Positions 1-9,066 are shown, counted from the stretch's first letter. The stretch: 64,000 bases of DNA from Citrobacter portucalensis (GCF_002042885.1 NZ_MVFY01000017.1:23491-87490), one strand, 5' to 3'. Program-made: numbers and translations. The notes: a model not told the origin generated them from the sequence alone.

Positions 1-864
1 CGCTGACAGCAGCCAGTCGACTGGCAGACGCGTGTGCAGCTCGGCTGCATCATCTTTGCCGTGCACGAAGTCAACGTGCAGCCCCTGCACTGGCAGCGCG
101 GTAATGGTATCCAGGTTTGGCGTTACGCCTTCGAAGTAGGTGGTCAGTAGCAGCTTCACCTGACCCGTCAGCGCGTCATAAGCTGGTTTGAAGGCGTCCA
201 GCCACGCTTGCGGCAATTCCAGTACCAGCGCGGGTTCGTCAATCTGCACCCACTCAATACCGCGTTTCGCCAGCTCGGCCAGTACCTGCTGGTAAACCGG
301 CAGAATGTCGTTCAACAGGCTCAGGCGATCAAACTGTTCGCCTTTCACTTTACCCAACCACAGGTAGGTTACCGGCCCCAGCAGCACAGGCTTCACCTTG
401 TGACCGAGCGCCAGCGCTTCGTCCACTTCATCCAGCAGTTGGGTCCAGGTCAGTTTGAACTGCTGACCTTTAGTGAACTCTGGCACCATGTAGTGATAGT
501 TGGTGTTAAACCATTTGGTCATTTCTGCCGCCGCTGCGGGTTCACCCGTTGGTGCGCGGCCACGGCCAATGCGGAATAAGGTATCGATATCGACCGAGCC
601 GTCTTTATTTTGATGGCGAGCCGGAACGTTGCCGAGCAGCAGGCTGGTGGTCAGCACGTGATCGTACCAGGCAAAATCACCCACCGGCAGCAGGTCAACA
701 CCCGCCTGCTTCTGCTGATCCCAGTGGCGGGCACGCAGCTCGCGGCCAACGGTCAGCAAATCTTCACGGGAAGAATTTCCCGCCCAGTAGCTTTCTTGCG
801 CTTTCTTCAACTCGCGACGCAGGCCAACGCGAGGGAAACCGAGGGTGTGATTCAATATTGTCAT
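1..864 (-). CDS. metE: Cobalamin-independent methionine synthase MetE, N-terminal part (cut by window edge)
   Basis: The leftward frame begins at the ATG at 864-862 (protein start [14 protein letters not shown]) and stays open to base 1, giving 288 residues of a family about 750 residues long. MetE transfers the methyl group of 5-methyltetrahydrofolate (polyglutamate) to homocysteine, the last step of methionine synthesis, in the cytoplasm. Only the N-terminal barrel is present. The zinc-binding catalytic half lies outside the window, so catalytic residues cannot be checked. The start is preceded by a good ribosome site (GAGGAAG, 4-5 bases before ATG). The gene is divergent from metR, its activator, and MetJ-type boxes lie between them. 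Confidence 0.96.
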   Translation of the reverse strand, partial: MTILNHTLGFPRVGLRRELKKAQESYWAGNSSREDLLTVGRELRARHWDQQKQAGVDLLPVGDFAWYDHVLTTSLLLGNVPARHQNKDGSVDIDTLFRIGRGRAPTGEPAAAAEMTKWFNTNYHYMVPEFTKGQQFKLTWTQLLDEVDEALALGHKVKPVLLGPVTYLWLGKVKGEQFDRLSLLNDILPVYQQVLAELAKRGIEWVQIDEPALVLELPQAWLDAFKPAYDALTGQVKLLLTTYFEGVTPNLDTITALPVQGLHVDFVHGKDDAAELHTRLPVDWLLSA

Positions 865-1099
865 TTTTCTTCCTCTAATTATATGTAAATCCTATGGATT
901 TTGAATTTAGGGAAGGCGGCAAGTTTACTCATCCCCAGGAGCTTACTGAAGTAAGTGACTGGGGTGGGGAAACGAAGCCAACGCACCATAAATTTAAAAG
1001 ACGAAGGATTTTAGCCGTCCAGATGTTTACACATCCATAATTGGCGGTTACTGTATATTCCTCAAGCGCAATTTGTTCATGCCGAAGTGAAGGACTTTC
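865..1099. promoter_or_regulatory. metE-metR divergent control region (MetJ boxes, MetR-type site)
   Basis: Tandem 8-mers resembling the MetJ box AGACGTCT run at 1013-1036 (agccgtcc, agatgttt, acacatcc). They match the arrangement I recall from E. coli metE. TAAAAT on the minus strand (1012-1007) is a possible metE -10. A perfect TGAA-N5-TTCA, the MetR consensus, lies at 1088-1100 and touches the metR ATG. A 73-bp palindromic repeat (913-985) lies between the boxes and the metE start, so it should fall in the metE leader RNA. The regulators are known from E. coli and Salmonella; the site assignments here are by motif only. Confidence 0.65.
913..985 (+). repeat. Dispersed palindromic intergenic repeat, copy 1
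   Basis: This 73-bp segment starts with aaggcggcaag and ends with gccaacgca. It centres on an imperfect palindrome (ccccaggagcttac, tgaa, gtaagtgactgggg). It aligns without gaps to 45360-45432 at about 55 of 73 positions. I recognise the pattern as a recurrent enterobacterial intergenic sequence but cannot give it a sure family name. It holds no credible coding frame. Confidence 0.7.
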
Positions 1100-2053
1100 A
1101 TGATCGAGATTAAACACCTGAAAACGCTCCAGGCGTTGCGGAATAGTGGTTCTCTGGCAGCCGCAGCGGCGACGTTGCATCAGACCCAATCCGCCCTTTC
1201 TCACCAGTTCAGCGATCTGGAGCAGCGCCTTGGCTTTCGACTTTTTATCCGTAAAAGCCAGCCTCTGCGCTTTACGCCGCAGGGAGAAATCCTGCTGCAG
1301 TTAGCCAATCAGGTGTTGCCGCAAATTGGTCGTGCGCTGCAGGCCTGCAACGAACCGCAGCAAACCCGGCTGCGAATTGCGATTGAATGTCACAGTTGTA
1401 TTCAATGGCTGACGCCCGCGCTGGAGAATTTTCGTGCCAACTGGCCGCAGGTGGAGATGGACTTTAAATCCGGCGTGACGTTCGATCCGCAACCAGCGCT
1501 ACAGCAGGATGAGCTGGATCTGGTGTTAACCTCCGACATCCTGCCGCGCAGCGGATTGCACTACTCACCGATGTTTGATTTTGAAGTCCGCCTGGTACTG
1601 GCGCCTGACCATCCGTTGGCCAGCAAAACACAAATCACACCGGAAGATTTGGCCAGCGAGACGCTGCTGATTTACCCGGTACAGCGGAGTCGACTGGATG
1701 TATGGCGGCATTTTCTGCAGCCTGCAGGCGTTAGTCCGTCGCTGAAAAGCGTGGATAACACCTTGCTGCTGATTCAGATGGTTGCAGCCAGGATGGGTAT
1801 CGCGGCATTACCGCACTGGGTGGTGGAGAGCTTTGAACGCCAGGGCCTGGTAGTGACCAAGACCCTGGGTGATGGATTGTGGAGCCGACTGTACGCCGCC
1901 GTGCGTGATGGCGAGCAGCGACAGCCGGTCACGGAAGCGTTTATTCGCTCAGCGCGGAATCACGCTTGCGATCACCTACCGTTTGTACGGAGTGCGGAAC
2001 GACCCACTTTCGATGTACCCACAGTGAAGCCACTATCACAGCCGCACCAATGA
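1100..2053 (+). CDS. metR: LysR-type regulator MetR
   Basis: The product has 317 residues, the same length as E. coli MetR. The N-terminal winged helix-turn-helix lies at about residues 1-60 (helices around 18-37, [20 protein letters not shown]). A two-lobed LysR effector domain follows at about 90-300. In known enterics MetR activates metE, metH, metA and others, with homocysteine as effector. Divergence from metE is the standard arrangement. The ATG start overlaps a TGAA-N5-TTCA motif. Its last 113 bases overlap the 3' end of bioP on the other strand. Confidence 0.96.
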   Translation: MIEIKHLKTLQALRNSGSLAAAAATLHQTQSALSHQFSDLEQRLGFRLFIRKSQPLRFTPQGEILLQLANQVLPQIGRALQACNEPQQTRLRIAIECHSCIQWLTPALENFRANWPQVEMDFKSGVTFDPQPALQQDELDLVLTSDILPRSGLHYSPMFDFEVRLVLAPDHPLASKTQITPEDLASETLLIYPVQRSRLDVWRHFLQPAGVSPSLKSVDNTLLLIQMVAARMGIAALPHWVVESFERQGLVVTKTLGDGLWSRLYAAVRDGEQRQPVTEAFIRSARNHACDHLPFVRSAERPTFDVPTVKPLSQPHQ

Positions 2054-2840
2054 TGAAGCTTGGCCAGTGAGGTTGTTGATGCCAGATAGCCAGGTTAACC
2101 AGCAGTCCGGCAGGGACATGCATATTGTTCATGATGCCCAGCGTGCCCGCATCCACCTGGGTCGCGCCGTAGTTCCACATAAAGTAACCAATGCCGGACG
2201 CCGCCACGCCAAGAAAGACCAGAATTCCCCACTGTAGCGTGGTTGCAGGCATTTTCTGCGCATTGCCCAACATGAACCAGGCCACGACAGCCACCATAAA
2301 GGCGCCCATATAAAACCAGGCAAAGGCGTTGTGCTGCGGCATTGGCCGCGTCTCCATCAGACGTTTATAGCCCACCATACCAATGGCAAAGCTGATATTG
2401 GACAACTGCACCAGCAGCAGACCGGTCCAGAAGTGGCTGGTCACCTGATCGTAACGAATGATCCCCGCGCCAATCACCGCCAGCAACGCACTAAAGGCGT
2501 AACTCCAGCGCAGACGACGTCCGCTCATCAGATCATAAATCAGCGTAATGTAGAGCGGCGTCAGCACGGTAAAGAGCAGCAGTTCTGAAACCGTCAGGTA
2601 CAGATAGGCGTGAAAACTCAGCATGTACATAATGCCAAGCTGCATGGCACCCACCAGCATATACAGCCCGATCGTTTTTACGCTGTGCCCACGAGTACGT
2701 AGAAACGGCAGGAACACCAGCGCCGCCAGCCCAACGCGCACCAGCACCGCAAAATAGCTATCGACATGACCGGCAAGGTACTCGCCAAACAGGCTAAAGG
2801 AAAAGGCCCACAGAATTGTGGTAATGATGAGTAACGCCAC
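1941..2840 (-). CDS. yigM: EamA-family inner-membrane transporter YigM (biotin carrier BioP)
   Basis: A 299-residue hydrophobic protein of the EamA/DMT class with about ten predicted membrane spans. Hydrophobic blocks run from residue 2 ([20 protein letters not shown]) to near residue 270, and the tail is charged. In E. coli YigM has been shown to take up biotin and is also called BioP. The gene has the family length and lies downstream of yigL. Its 3' end overlaps metR tail-to-tail by 113 bp. The assignment rests on sequence recall and gene order. Confidence 0.92.
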   Translation of the reverse strand: MALLIITTILWAFSFSLFGEYLAGHVDSYFAVLVRVGLAALVFLPFLRTRGHSVKTIGLYMLVGAMQLGIMYMLSFHAYLYLTVSELLLFTVLTPLYITLIYDLMSGRRLRWSYAFSALLAVIGAGIIRYDQVTSHFWTGLLLVQLSNISFAIGMVGYKRLMETRPMPQHNAFAWFYMGAFMVAVVAWFMLGNAQKMPATTLQWGILVFLGVAASGIGYFMWNYGATQVDAGTLGIMNNMHVPAGLLVNLAIWHQQPHWPSFIIGAAVIVASLWVHRKWVVPHSVQTVGDRKRDSALSE

Positions 2841-2919
2841 AATGGATGTCTCTTAACAAAAGGTACACCCATTGTAGCGAAGTTTTTAGTTGACAACTGG
2901 TCAACTAATGAACAGAAGG

Positions 2920-3720
2920 TTACTGCAAAAACAGTTCACGCAGATAGTGTGGCACGGCATCGTCGGCATTAAGACCAATGACTTCCAGTTCCGGGTGCAG
3001 ATCCTTCAGGCGCTGGTGGGCGTTGCCCATGATGCAGCCTTTACCTGCCATGGAGAGCATTTCCGCATCGTTCATCCCGTCGCCAAAGGCGATGCAGTCT
3101 TTCAGGCTGTAGCCCATCGCTTTTGCTACCGCTTCCAGCGCATGACCTTTCGATACGCCGCCAGCCATGACTTCCAGACAGGTAAGCGTAGAGAAGCTGA
3201 CGTTGACGCGATCGCCCCAGCGGGCGTTAATCGCCTGCTCCAGCGGCAGTAGCCTTTCGTGAGAGTCGGTGGTGAAGAACACTTTGCTGACGCCCTCAGG
3301 CTCCAGTAATGCAGGTTCAAACAGTGAATAGTTAAACACCGCTTCTTTGAAGAAACGCATTTCGTCCGGACGATGGCGATTCATAAACCACTCATCATCA
3401 CGATATACGTTGGTCACGATGTCCGGGTTTGCATTCACTACGCCAAACAGGTCGCTGGCAATATCGCGATCCAGGTTATGGGAAAACACCAGATTCCCGT
3501 CAGAATCATGCACGCGCGCGCCGTTGGACGTGATCATGTAGGTTTTAATGCCGAGGTTATCGCGAATTTGCCCCACATCAACATGATGACGGCCAGTCGC
3601 AAACACGAAGTTAACACCGCGAGCGGTCAATAACTTCAGCGTCTCTTTGGCATAAGGGGACAGAGTATGGTCGGGAGAAAGCAGCGTACCGTCTAAATCA
3701 GACGCAACAACCTGATACAT
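2920..3720 (-). CDS. yigL: HAD-superfamily phosphatase YigL (pyridoxal phosphate / sugar phosphatase)
   Basis: Starting at ATG 3720-3718 gives 266 residues beginning MYQVVASDLDGTLLS. HAD motif I is DxDGT with D8 and D10, and the Cof-type signature GDGMND is near the C-terminus after a conserved GGVSKG lysine region. Members hydrolyse pyridoxal phosphate and sugar phosphates, and YigL is linked to the phosphosugar stress response in which SgrS stabilises its mRNA. An in-frame TTG four codons upstream is possible, but the ATG agrees with family length. It follows pldB by 15 bases, consistent with co-transcription. Confidence 0.94.
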   Translation of the reverse strand: MYQVVASDLDGTLLSPDHTLSPYAKETLKLLTARGVNFVFATGRHHVDVGQIRDNLGIKTYMITSNGARVHDSDGNLVFSHNLDRDIASDLFGVVNANPDIVTNVYRDDEWFMNRHRPDEMRFFKEAVFNYSLFEPALLEPEGVSKVFFTTDSHERLLPLEQAINARWGDRVNVSFSTLTCLEVMAGGVSKGHALEAVAKAMGYSLKDCIAFGDGMNDAEMLSMAGKGCIMGNAHQRLKDLHPELEVIGLNADDAVPHYLRELFLQ

Positions 3721-3735
3721 AAGAAAATTCAACCT

Positions 3736-4752
3736 CTAGGCAAAGCGGGTTCCGCTGGATGAGTTATGCTTGTCGAAAAATTCGACAATAGCGTTAAGCG
3801 CGACTGAGCGCATGGCGTCCTTTTCAAAAAGGATCTCATGGTACGCGCCTTTGATGACAAGCGGCTGACCCCCTTCTACAGGATGGCCCGCTGCGGCGCG
3901 GAGTTCACAAAAACGATCGTGCATGCGGTTATCTACCACACGCTCTTCTTCAGCCTGAATCAGCAGCGTCGGCGTCGCATCATCCCCGGCGCCAGCCAAA
4001 ACCTGTTCGCCAGCCAGAATCCCTTCACGTACCCAGTGATAGGTGGGGCCGCCAACGCGCAACCGCGGCTCATCAGCATAAAAGCGTAGATTGCGCCGAT
4101 AGCGCTGTCGACTATGGGTTAACGCATTCATACCGAACGGCAGCGCCCGCCAGCGCCCGGTTCCCATCGCATAGCCTTCGCGGATCCGCGGATGCCCTTC
4201 GGCCCAGTCCAGTATATGGCGCACCATCCAGTCGGGAAAGCGCATCACAATACCAAACATCGGTGCGCAAAGCGCGATGGCATCACACTGATTCGGGTGG
4301 CGCTGCAGGAATAACGTGGCAATCGCCCCGCCCATTGAATGCGCCAGGATATAGCGTTTTCTCCACGGGCCGGGTAGCACTTCCTGCTGCCAGAAGGCGG
4401 TTAGATCGTCGACATAATCATTAAAGTTATCGACATGACCGCGGTGCGGATCCGAAAGCATACGCCCGGAACGCCCCTGGCCACGGTGATCGATAATGAG
4501 AACGTCAAAACCAGAATGAAACAGGTCATACGCCAGTTCAGCGTATTTCACGTAGCTTTCAATGCGTCCAGGACAGACGACGATGACGCGATCGTTTTTT
4601 TCTGCATGAAAACGAACAAAATGTACGGGAATATCATCCACGCCCGTAAATTCCGCTTCTTCCCGCTGACGCCAGAAATCTGTCAGTGGCCCCATGGAAA
4701 AAGCAGCAAACGCGTTTTCTCTTGTTTCCCAGTCTTTTTGCTGCTGAAACAT
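3736..4752 (-). CDS. pldB: Lysophospholipase L2 PldB
   Basis: Starting at ATG 4752-4750 (MFQQQKDWETREN) gives a 338-residue alpha/beta hydrolase close to the E. coli length. The nucleophile elbow is AHSMGG with Ser139. The histidine of the triad is likely in the C-terminal IKGAYHEILFE segment. PldB removes the remaining acyl chain from lysophospholipids at the inner membrane. An ATG eight codons upstream is less likely from family alignment. It leads the leftward pldB-yigL group and is divergent from rhtB. Confidence 0.95.
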   Translation of the reverse strand: MFQQQKDWETRENAFAAFSMGPLTDFWRQREEAEFTGVDDIPVHFVRFHAEKNDRVIVVCPGRIESYVKYAELAYDLFHSGFDVLIIDHRGQGRSGRMLSDPHRGHVDNFNDYVDDLTAFWQQEVLPGPWRKRYILAHSMGGAIATLFLQRHPNQCDAIALCAPMFGIVMRFPDWMVRHILDWAEGHPRIREGYAMGTGRWRALPFGMNALTHSRQRYRRNLRFYADEPRLRVGGPTYHWVREGILAGEQVLAGAGDDATPTLLIQAEEERVVDNRMHDRFCELRAAAGHPVEGGQPLVIKGAYHEILFEKDAMRSVALNAIVEFFDKHNSSSGTRFA

Positions 4753-4862
4753 CGGGTATCCAGCCTCGCTGACCAAGTAAAATCGTTTTTTTCGCCGTCA
4801 CTGACACAACCTAACGGCAGTAGCGTATTGTGGCATAAAAATAGACAATCCGGGAGTTTCTC

Positions 4863-5483
4863 ATGACCTTTGAATGGTGGTTCGCCTACCTGCTGACCTC
4901 TATTATTTTGAGCTTGTCCCCAGGCTCTGGCGCAATCAATACCATGACCACCGCCATCAGCCACGGATATCGCGGTGCCAGCGCGTCGATTGCGGGTTTG
5001 CAGACCGGGTTGGGTATTCATATCGTTCTGGTTGGCGTAGGACTGGGAACGCTATTTTCACGTTCGGTGATCGCATTTGAGGTGCTGAAGTGGGCGGGAG
5101 CGGCCTATCTGATTTGGCTGGGTATTCAACAATGGCGCGCGGCGGGTGCTATCGATCTGAATACCATGGCGAATACGCAATCGCGCAGCCGGCTGTTCAA
5201 ACGCGCGGTCTTTGTTAATCTGACCAATCCTAAGAGCATAGTTTTCCTTGCCGCTCTGTTCCCGCAGTTCATCCTGCCGCAGGAACCGCAGTTGATGCAG
5301 TACGTGGTGCTTGGCGTCACAACCATCGTGGTCGATATCATTGTGATGATCGGTTACGCGACGTTGGCCACGCGCATTGCTGGCTGGATTAAAGGGCCAA
5401 AGCAAATGAAGGCGCTCAACAAAGTGTTTGGTTCGCTATTTATGCTGATAGGCGCCCTGCTGGCATCGGCAAGGCATGCCTAA
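4863..5483 (+). CDS. rhtB: Homoserine/homoserine lactone efflux protein RhtB
   Basis: A 206-residue LysE/RhtB-family exporter with about six hydrophobic spans. It carries the family motif [11 protein letters not shown] near residue 20 and [18 protein letters not shown] around residue 119. RhtB exports homoserine and its lactone across the inner membrane. It is preceded by an AT-rich promoter region and a cggga-type ribosome site. In E. coli its neighbour is rhtC; here an Rpn-family gene separates the two. Confidence 0.95.
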   Translation: MTFEWWFAYLLTSIILSLSPGSGAINTMTTAISHGYRGASASIAGLQTGLGIHIVLVGVGLGTLFSRSVIAFEVLKWAGAAYLIWLGIQQWRAAGAIDLNTMANTQSRSRLFKRAVFVNLTNPKSIVFLAALFPQFILPQEPQLMQYVVLGVTTIVVDIIVMIGYATLATRIAGWIKGPKQMKALNKVFGSLFMLIGALLASARHA

Positions 5484-5645
5484 CAAATGGAACGGCACTC
5501 GCAAAGAAATGCTATCTGTAAGAGCCTCTGAACATGGCTTTTCGTACTTCGCCACAAAGGGAGAAAAGCCTTATATTCTGCACTGTTAGACGTTAATTGC
5601 TAATGCCAGAATGCTGCCATATTCACCACTCACGGATGATTAACG

Positions 5646-6026
5646 ATGGCGGAAGTAACAACACCACATGACGCAGTATTTAAAACCTTCCTCTCCCGCG
5701 TGGAAACCGCGCGGGACTTTATCGAACTTCATCTTCCTCCCTCGTTAATCAAAATATGCAAACTGGAAACGCTCCGTCTGGAATCAGGCAGTTTTGTGGA
5801 GGACGATCTGCGCCCCTATTTCAGCGATATTCTCTACTCACTGGAAACCACCAGCGGACATGGCTATGTACATGTGCTCATTGAGCATCAAAGCTCACCG
5901 GATAAGCACATGTCATTTCGCCTGATGCGCTACGCTATCGCAGCGATGCAGCGTCATCTTGAGGCTGGAAACGACACTCTGCCGCTGGTTATTCCAGTGC
6001 TCTTTTACCATGGCAAGGCTCAATGA
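5646..6026 (+). CDS. Rpn nuclease, N-terminal catalytic fragment
   Basis: 126 residues hold the PD-(D/E)XK fold core: D61 in YFSDILYS and the ExQ motif (E80, Q82) in LIEHQSS. These positions correspond to D63, E82 and Q84 that I recall for E. coli RpnA. The conserved opening TPHDAVFKTFL is intact. Full-length relatives are DNA endonucleases that raise RecA-independent recombination, and some act in phage defence. Whether this fragment folds or cuts DNA without its C-terminal part is unknown. The ATG follows ggatgattaacg, a modest ribosome site. Confidence 0.6.
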   Translation: MAEVTTPHDAVFKTFLSRVETARDFIELHLPPSLIKICKLETLRLESGSFVEDDLRPYFSDILYSLETTSGHGYVHVLIEHQSSPDKHMSFRLMRYAIAAMQRHLEAGNDTLPLVIPVLFYHGKAQ

Positions 6027-6514
6027 ACTGGCTGGATCACTTTGAGGATTCTGGAACCGCCCTTCAACTTTACAGCACACCATTTCCGTTGGTGGATGTG
6101 ACGGTTATTCCAGATGATGAGATCATGCAGCATCGCAGTATGGCAGCGCTGACATTAGTACAAAAACACATTCGCCAGCGCGACATGGCGCAGCTGCTGG
6201 ATAAACTTACCCGCCTGTTTATGCTGGAGAAGATGAGCGGACAACAAATAACCGTGCTGGTAAACTACATGGTGCAAGCAGGGAATACACAAGATGTTCA
6301 GACATTATTGTATAAGCTGGCACAGCGGGTGCCGCAGCATGGAGACAAACTGATGACAATGGCGGATCAACTAAAGCAGATAGGCCGTGAAGAAGGGAGG
6401 CGCATTGCCCTTACTGATGTAGCAAAAGCGATGCTCAAGCGAGGTCTTGATACCGATGCAATTATGGAAATGACCGGCCTTTCGAAGGATGAGCTACAGA
6501 AGCTTGCGCAATAA
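6023..6514 (+). CDS. Rpn nuclease, C-terminal fragment
   Basis: 163 residues starting MNWLDHFEDSGTAL continue the Rpn alignment, with the family block FPLVDVTVIPDDEIMQH at about residues 21-37. The C-terminal helical region ends TGLSKDELQKLAQ. Its ATG overlaps the upstream stop as ATGA, with AAGG four bases before it, so re-initiation could produce it. It contains a second, stronger start at 6353. It ends just before a hairpin shared with rhtC. No frame decay is visible after the junction. Confidence 0.6.
   Translation: MNWLDHFEDSGTALQLYSTPFPLVDVTVIPDDEIMQHRSMAALTLVQKHIRQRDMAQLLDKLTRLFMLEKMSGQQITVLVNYMVQAGNTQDVQTLLYKLAQRVPQHGDKLMTMADQLKQIGREEGRRIALTDVAKAMLKRGLDTDAIMEMTGLSKDELQKLAQ
6353..6514 (+). 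CDS. Candidate intragenic C-terminal product (RpnS-like)
   Basis: An in-frame ATG at 6353 has GGAG at 6341-6344, a spacing of eight bases, which is better than the site of either longer frame. It would give 53 residues starting MTMADQLKQIGREEG and ending DELQKLAQ. Work on E. coli Rpn proteins describes short products made from internal starts at the equivalent place, which block the full-length toxin. The internal site is seen in the sequence; expression and function here are inference. Confidence 0.45.
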   Translation: MTMADQLKQIGREEGRRIALTDVAKAMLKRGLDTDAIMEMTGLSKDELQKLAQ

Positions 6515-6522
6515 GCCGCATA

Positions 6523-6543
6523 CCGCCTGGGAGTCCCAGGCGG
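6523..6543. terminator. Hairpin between the Rpn gene and rhtC
   Basis: CCGCCTGGGA at 6523-6532 and TCCCAGGCGG at 6534-6543 form a near-continuous GC-rich stem between two converging genes. There is no clear T-run on either side, so it may act as a weak bidirectional terminator or only as an RNA end barrier. Confidence 0.5.
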
Positions 6544-6552
6544 GCAACAAAC

Positions 6553-7173
6553 TTAGCGCGAAATAATCAGATGGATACCAAAGCCTGCGAACAGCGCACC
6601 GGCAAAACCATCAATCCACTTCGCCAGACGCTGATAGCCACGACGCATTTTTGGCAGAGCAAACAGGCTGGCGACCACGGTAAACCACGCCAGCGTTTCC
6701 ACGATAATCAGAGCAAAGATCCCCCAACGCGCGCCCGTTCCCACGTTGTCGCCAACGAACAATGAGAAGACGGAGCCAAAATAGATAATGGCTTTAGGGT
6801 TCGCCAGGTTGGTCAGCAGACCTTTCAAAAAGCTGCGTCCGCTCTGCGCCAGCTCCACCTGCGGAGTGGGCGCTGCAACATCCTGTTTTTTAAACGCGCC
6901 GCGCAGCATCTGATAACCCATCCAGCACAGATACAGCCCCCCGCCGACCATAATAATGGTATGCAGCCAGGCCATTTTTTCGATAATCAGATGCAGGCCG
7001 AGCAGTGCCACGCCAGCCCAGACCATGACGCCGCAGGTAATGCCCAGCACGCCCATCATAGCTTCTTTGCGCGAACGGCTAACCGCAGTTTGAGAAACAA
7101 AAAAGAAATCGGGACCGGGGCTCATCAGCGCAACGATATGCACCAACGCAACGGTGAAAAATAGCGTTAACAT
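6553..7173 (-). CDS. rhtC: Threonine efflux protein RhtC
   Basis: A 206-residue LysE/RhtB-family exporter with about six membrane spans. The N-terminal motif is MSPGPDFFFVSQTAVSRSR, and the family NLANPKAIIYFGS block is near residue 122. RhtC exports threonine (and homoserine) through the inner membrane. The ATG at 7173 agrees with E. coli. It lies downstream of recQ on the same strand with a 63-base gap and converges on the Rpn gene. Confidence 0.95.
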   Translation of the reverse strand: MLTLFFTVALVHIVALMSPGPDFFFVSQTAVSRSRKEAMMGVLGITCGVMVWAGVALLGLHLIIEKMAWLHTIIMVGGGLYLCWMGYQMLRGAFKKQDVAAPTPQVELAQSGRSFLKGLLTNLANPKAIIYFGSVFSLFVGDNVGTGARWGIFALIIVETLAWFTVVASLFALPKMRRGYQRLAKWIDGFAGALFAGFGIHLIISR

Positions 7174-7236
7174 AAAAATGACTCGCGGGGGAATAGTTCA
7201 GTGAGTCACCATCCTGGCACTTTTTTGCCCGGCTGA

Positions 7237-9066
7237 CTACTCTTCGTCGTCACCATCAACGTGTGCGCGAATAAGCGCCATAAACTCTTTACCGAAACGC
7301 TCCAGTTTACGCATCCCCACACCGTTTACGCTTAGCATTTCACTCGGTGAAACCGGCATCTGCTCTGCCATTTCAATCAGCGTGGCGTCGTTGAACACCA
7401 CGTACGGCGGAATGTTCTCTTCGTCGGCAATGGCTTTACGCAGCTTACGCAATTTGGCGAACAGTTTGCGGTCGTAGTTACCACCGAAGGATTTCTGCAT
7501 CGCACGCGGTTTCAGCGCCACAATACGCGGTACAGCAAGCTGTAACGCAACGTCACCGCGCAACACCGGACGCGCGGCTTCTGTTAGCTGTAACGCGGAG
7601 TGATGAGCAATATTCTGCGTCACCAGGCCCAGGTGAATAAGCTGGCGAATAACGCTCACCCAGTGTTCGTGGCTTTGCTCACGACCAATGCCATAGACCG
7701 GCAGTTTGTCATGAGCCAGTTCGCGAATACGCTGGTTATTCGCTCCGCGCAGAACTTCCACGACGTACCCCATGCCGAAGCGTTGGTTAACACGGTAAAT
7801 CGTCGACAGCGCTTTGCGCGCATCCATAAGTCCGTCGTACTGTTTTGGCGGGTCGAGACAGATATCGCAGTTGCCACACGGCTCCTGGCGCCCTTCGCCA
7901 AAATAGTTCAGCAGCACCAGACGACGACAGGTTTGTGCCTCGGCAAACGCCCCCATCGCATTGAGCTTATGACGCTCGATATCCAGTAGTTGCCCAGCGG
8001 GTTTCTCTTCGAGGCAACGGCGTAGCCATGCCATATCAGCCGGATCGTAAAACAGCATCGCTTCCGCAGGCAGGCCATCACGCCCGGCGCGGCCGGTTTC
8101 CTGGTAATAGGATTCGATGTTACGCGGAATATCGAAATGCACCACGAAGCGTACGTTAGGTTTGTTGATCCCCATACCGAACGCCACGGTCGCCACTACG
8201 ATTTGCAGGTCATCACGCTGGAATTTCTCCTGCACCTCGGCGCGTACGGCATTTTCCAGCCCGGCATGATAAGCCCCGGCGCTGATGCCACGGCTTTGCA
8301 GACGCGCGGCGGTGTCTTCGACTTTGGCGCGACTGTTACAATAGATAATGCCAGACTTACCGCGCTGCTCTTGCACGTAGCGCATCAGCTGATCGAGCGG
8401 CTTAAACTTCTCCATCAGCATGTAGCGAATGTTCGGGCGGTCAAAGCTACTGATCTGAATTAACGGATCGTTGAGTCCCAGCAGACGCACAATGTCCAGC
8501 CGGGTTGTCTCATCCGCGGTCGCGGTCAGCGCCACAAACGGTAGCTTCGGGAAACGCTGACGCAGCTGGCCCAGCGCAGCGTACTCGGGGCGGAAATCAT
8601 GCCCCCACTGCGAAATACAGTGCGCTTCATCAACCGCCAGCAGCACCGGATTCCAGTGCGCCAGATGCTCAAGGAAGTTATCCAGCATCAGGCGTTCGGG
8701 CGCAATATACAGTAAGCGAATCTGCCCGCTGCGACAGCCCGCCATCACCTCAAGCTGTTGTTCACGACTTTGAGTAGAATTCAGGCACGCCGCCGCCACG
8801 CCGTTGGCTAGCAGTTGATCGACCTGATCTTTCATCAGGGAAATCAGCGGGGAAACAACAACGGTGAGTCCGTTTAGCAATAATGCGGGAATTTGATAGC
8901 ACAGGGATTTACCGCCGCCGGTCGGCATAACGACCAGGCAGTCGCGACCAGAGAGCACGGTATCAATGATTTCTTCCTGACCGGGGCGAAACTGTTGGTA
9001 GCCAAAGGTTTCCTGCAAAACCTGTTTAGCGCCCATTTCCAGATTCAACACTTCCGCCTGCGCCAC
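7237..9066 (-). CDS. recQ: ATP-dependent DNA helicase RecQ
   Basis: About 609 residues. Walker A is PTGGGKS (lysine 53) and the DEAH box is at about 146-149 (VDEAHCISQWGHDFRP). Helicase C follows, with the RecQ arginine region ETGRAGRDGLP. A zinc cluster of cysteines (TCRR then CGNCDIC) lies near 378-401, then a winged helix and a C-terminal HRDC domain ending HVDGDDEE. RecQ unwinds DNA 3' to 5' in RecF-pathway recombination and fork repair. The start is GTG at 9066. The E. coli start two codons upstream is a GTT here, so the protein is likely two residues shorter at the N-terminus. Confidence 0.96.
   Translation of the reverse strand: MAQAEVLNLEMGAKQVLQETFGYQQFRPGQEEIIDTVLSGRDCLVVMPTGGGKSLCYQIPALLLNGLTVVVSPLISLMKDQVDQLLANGVAAACLNSTQSREQQLEVMAGCRSGQIRLLYIAPERLMLDNFLEHLAHWNPVLLAVDEAHCISQWGHDFRPEYAALGQLRQRFPKLPFVALTATADETTRLDIVRLLGLNDPLIQISSFDRPNIRYMLMEKFKPLDQLMRYVQEQRGKSGIIYCNSRAKVEDTAARLQSRGISAGAYHAGLENAVRAEVQEKFQRDDLQIVVATVAFGMGINKPNVRFVVHFDIPRNIESYYQETGRAGRDGLPAEAMLFYDPADMAWLRRCLEEKPAGQLLDIERHKLNAMGAFAEAQTCRRLVLLNYFGEGRQEPCGNCDICLDPPKQYDGLMDARKALSTIYRVNQRFGMGYVVEVLRGANNQRIRELAHDKLPVYGIGREQSHEHWVSVIRQLIHLGLVTQNIAHHSALQLTEAARPVLRGDVALQLAVPRIVALKPRAMQKSFGGNYDRKLFAKLRKLRKAIADEENIPPYVVFNDATLIEMAEQMPVSPSEMLSVNGVGMRKLERFGKEFMALIRAHVDGDDEE

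Larger units (their letters stand above)
5646..6514 (+). pseudogene. Rpn-family (YhgA-like, PF04754) recombination-promoting nuclease, split by an internal deletion
   Basis: Two frames together cover a typical Rpn protein of about 290 residues. The first ends after FYHGKAQ and the second starts MNWLDHF in another frame. From memory, RpnA-type proteins have about eight residues (like IESPYPYS) between YHG and the tryptophan motif. Here only 8 bases separate GGC from the next ATG where 24 are expected, which fits a 16-bp deletion and frameshift. The PD-(D/E)XK residues D61, E80 and Q82 are kept in the first part. The frames overlap by ATGA, so translational coupling rather than simple loss is possible. 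Confidence 0.75.

Noticed and set aside
5536..5570. Inverted repeat ggcttttc/gaaaagcc between rhtB and the Rpn gene
   Set aside because: The stem has only 8 bp with a 19-base loop and no T-run, so it is too weak to call as a terminator.
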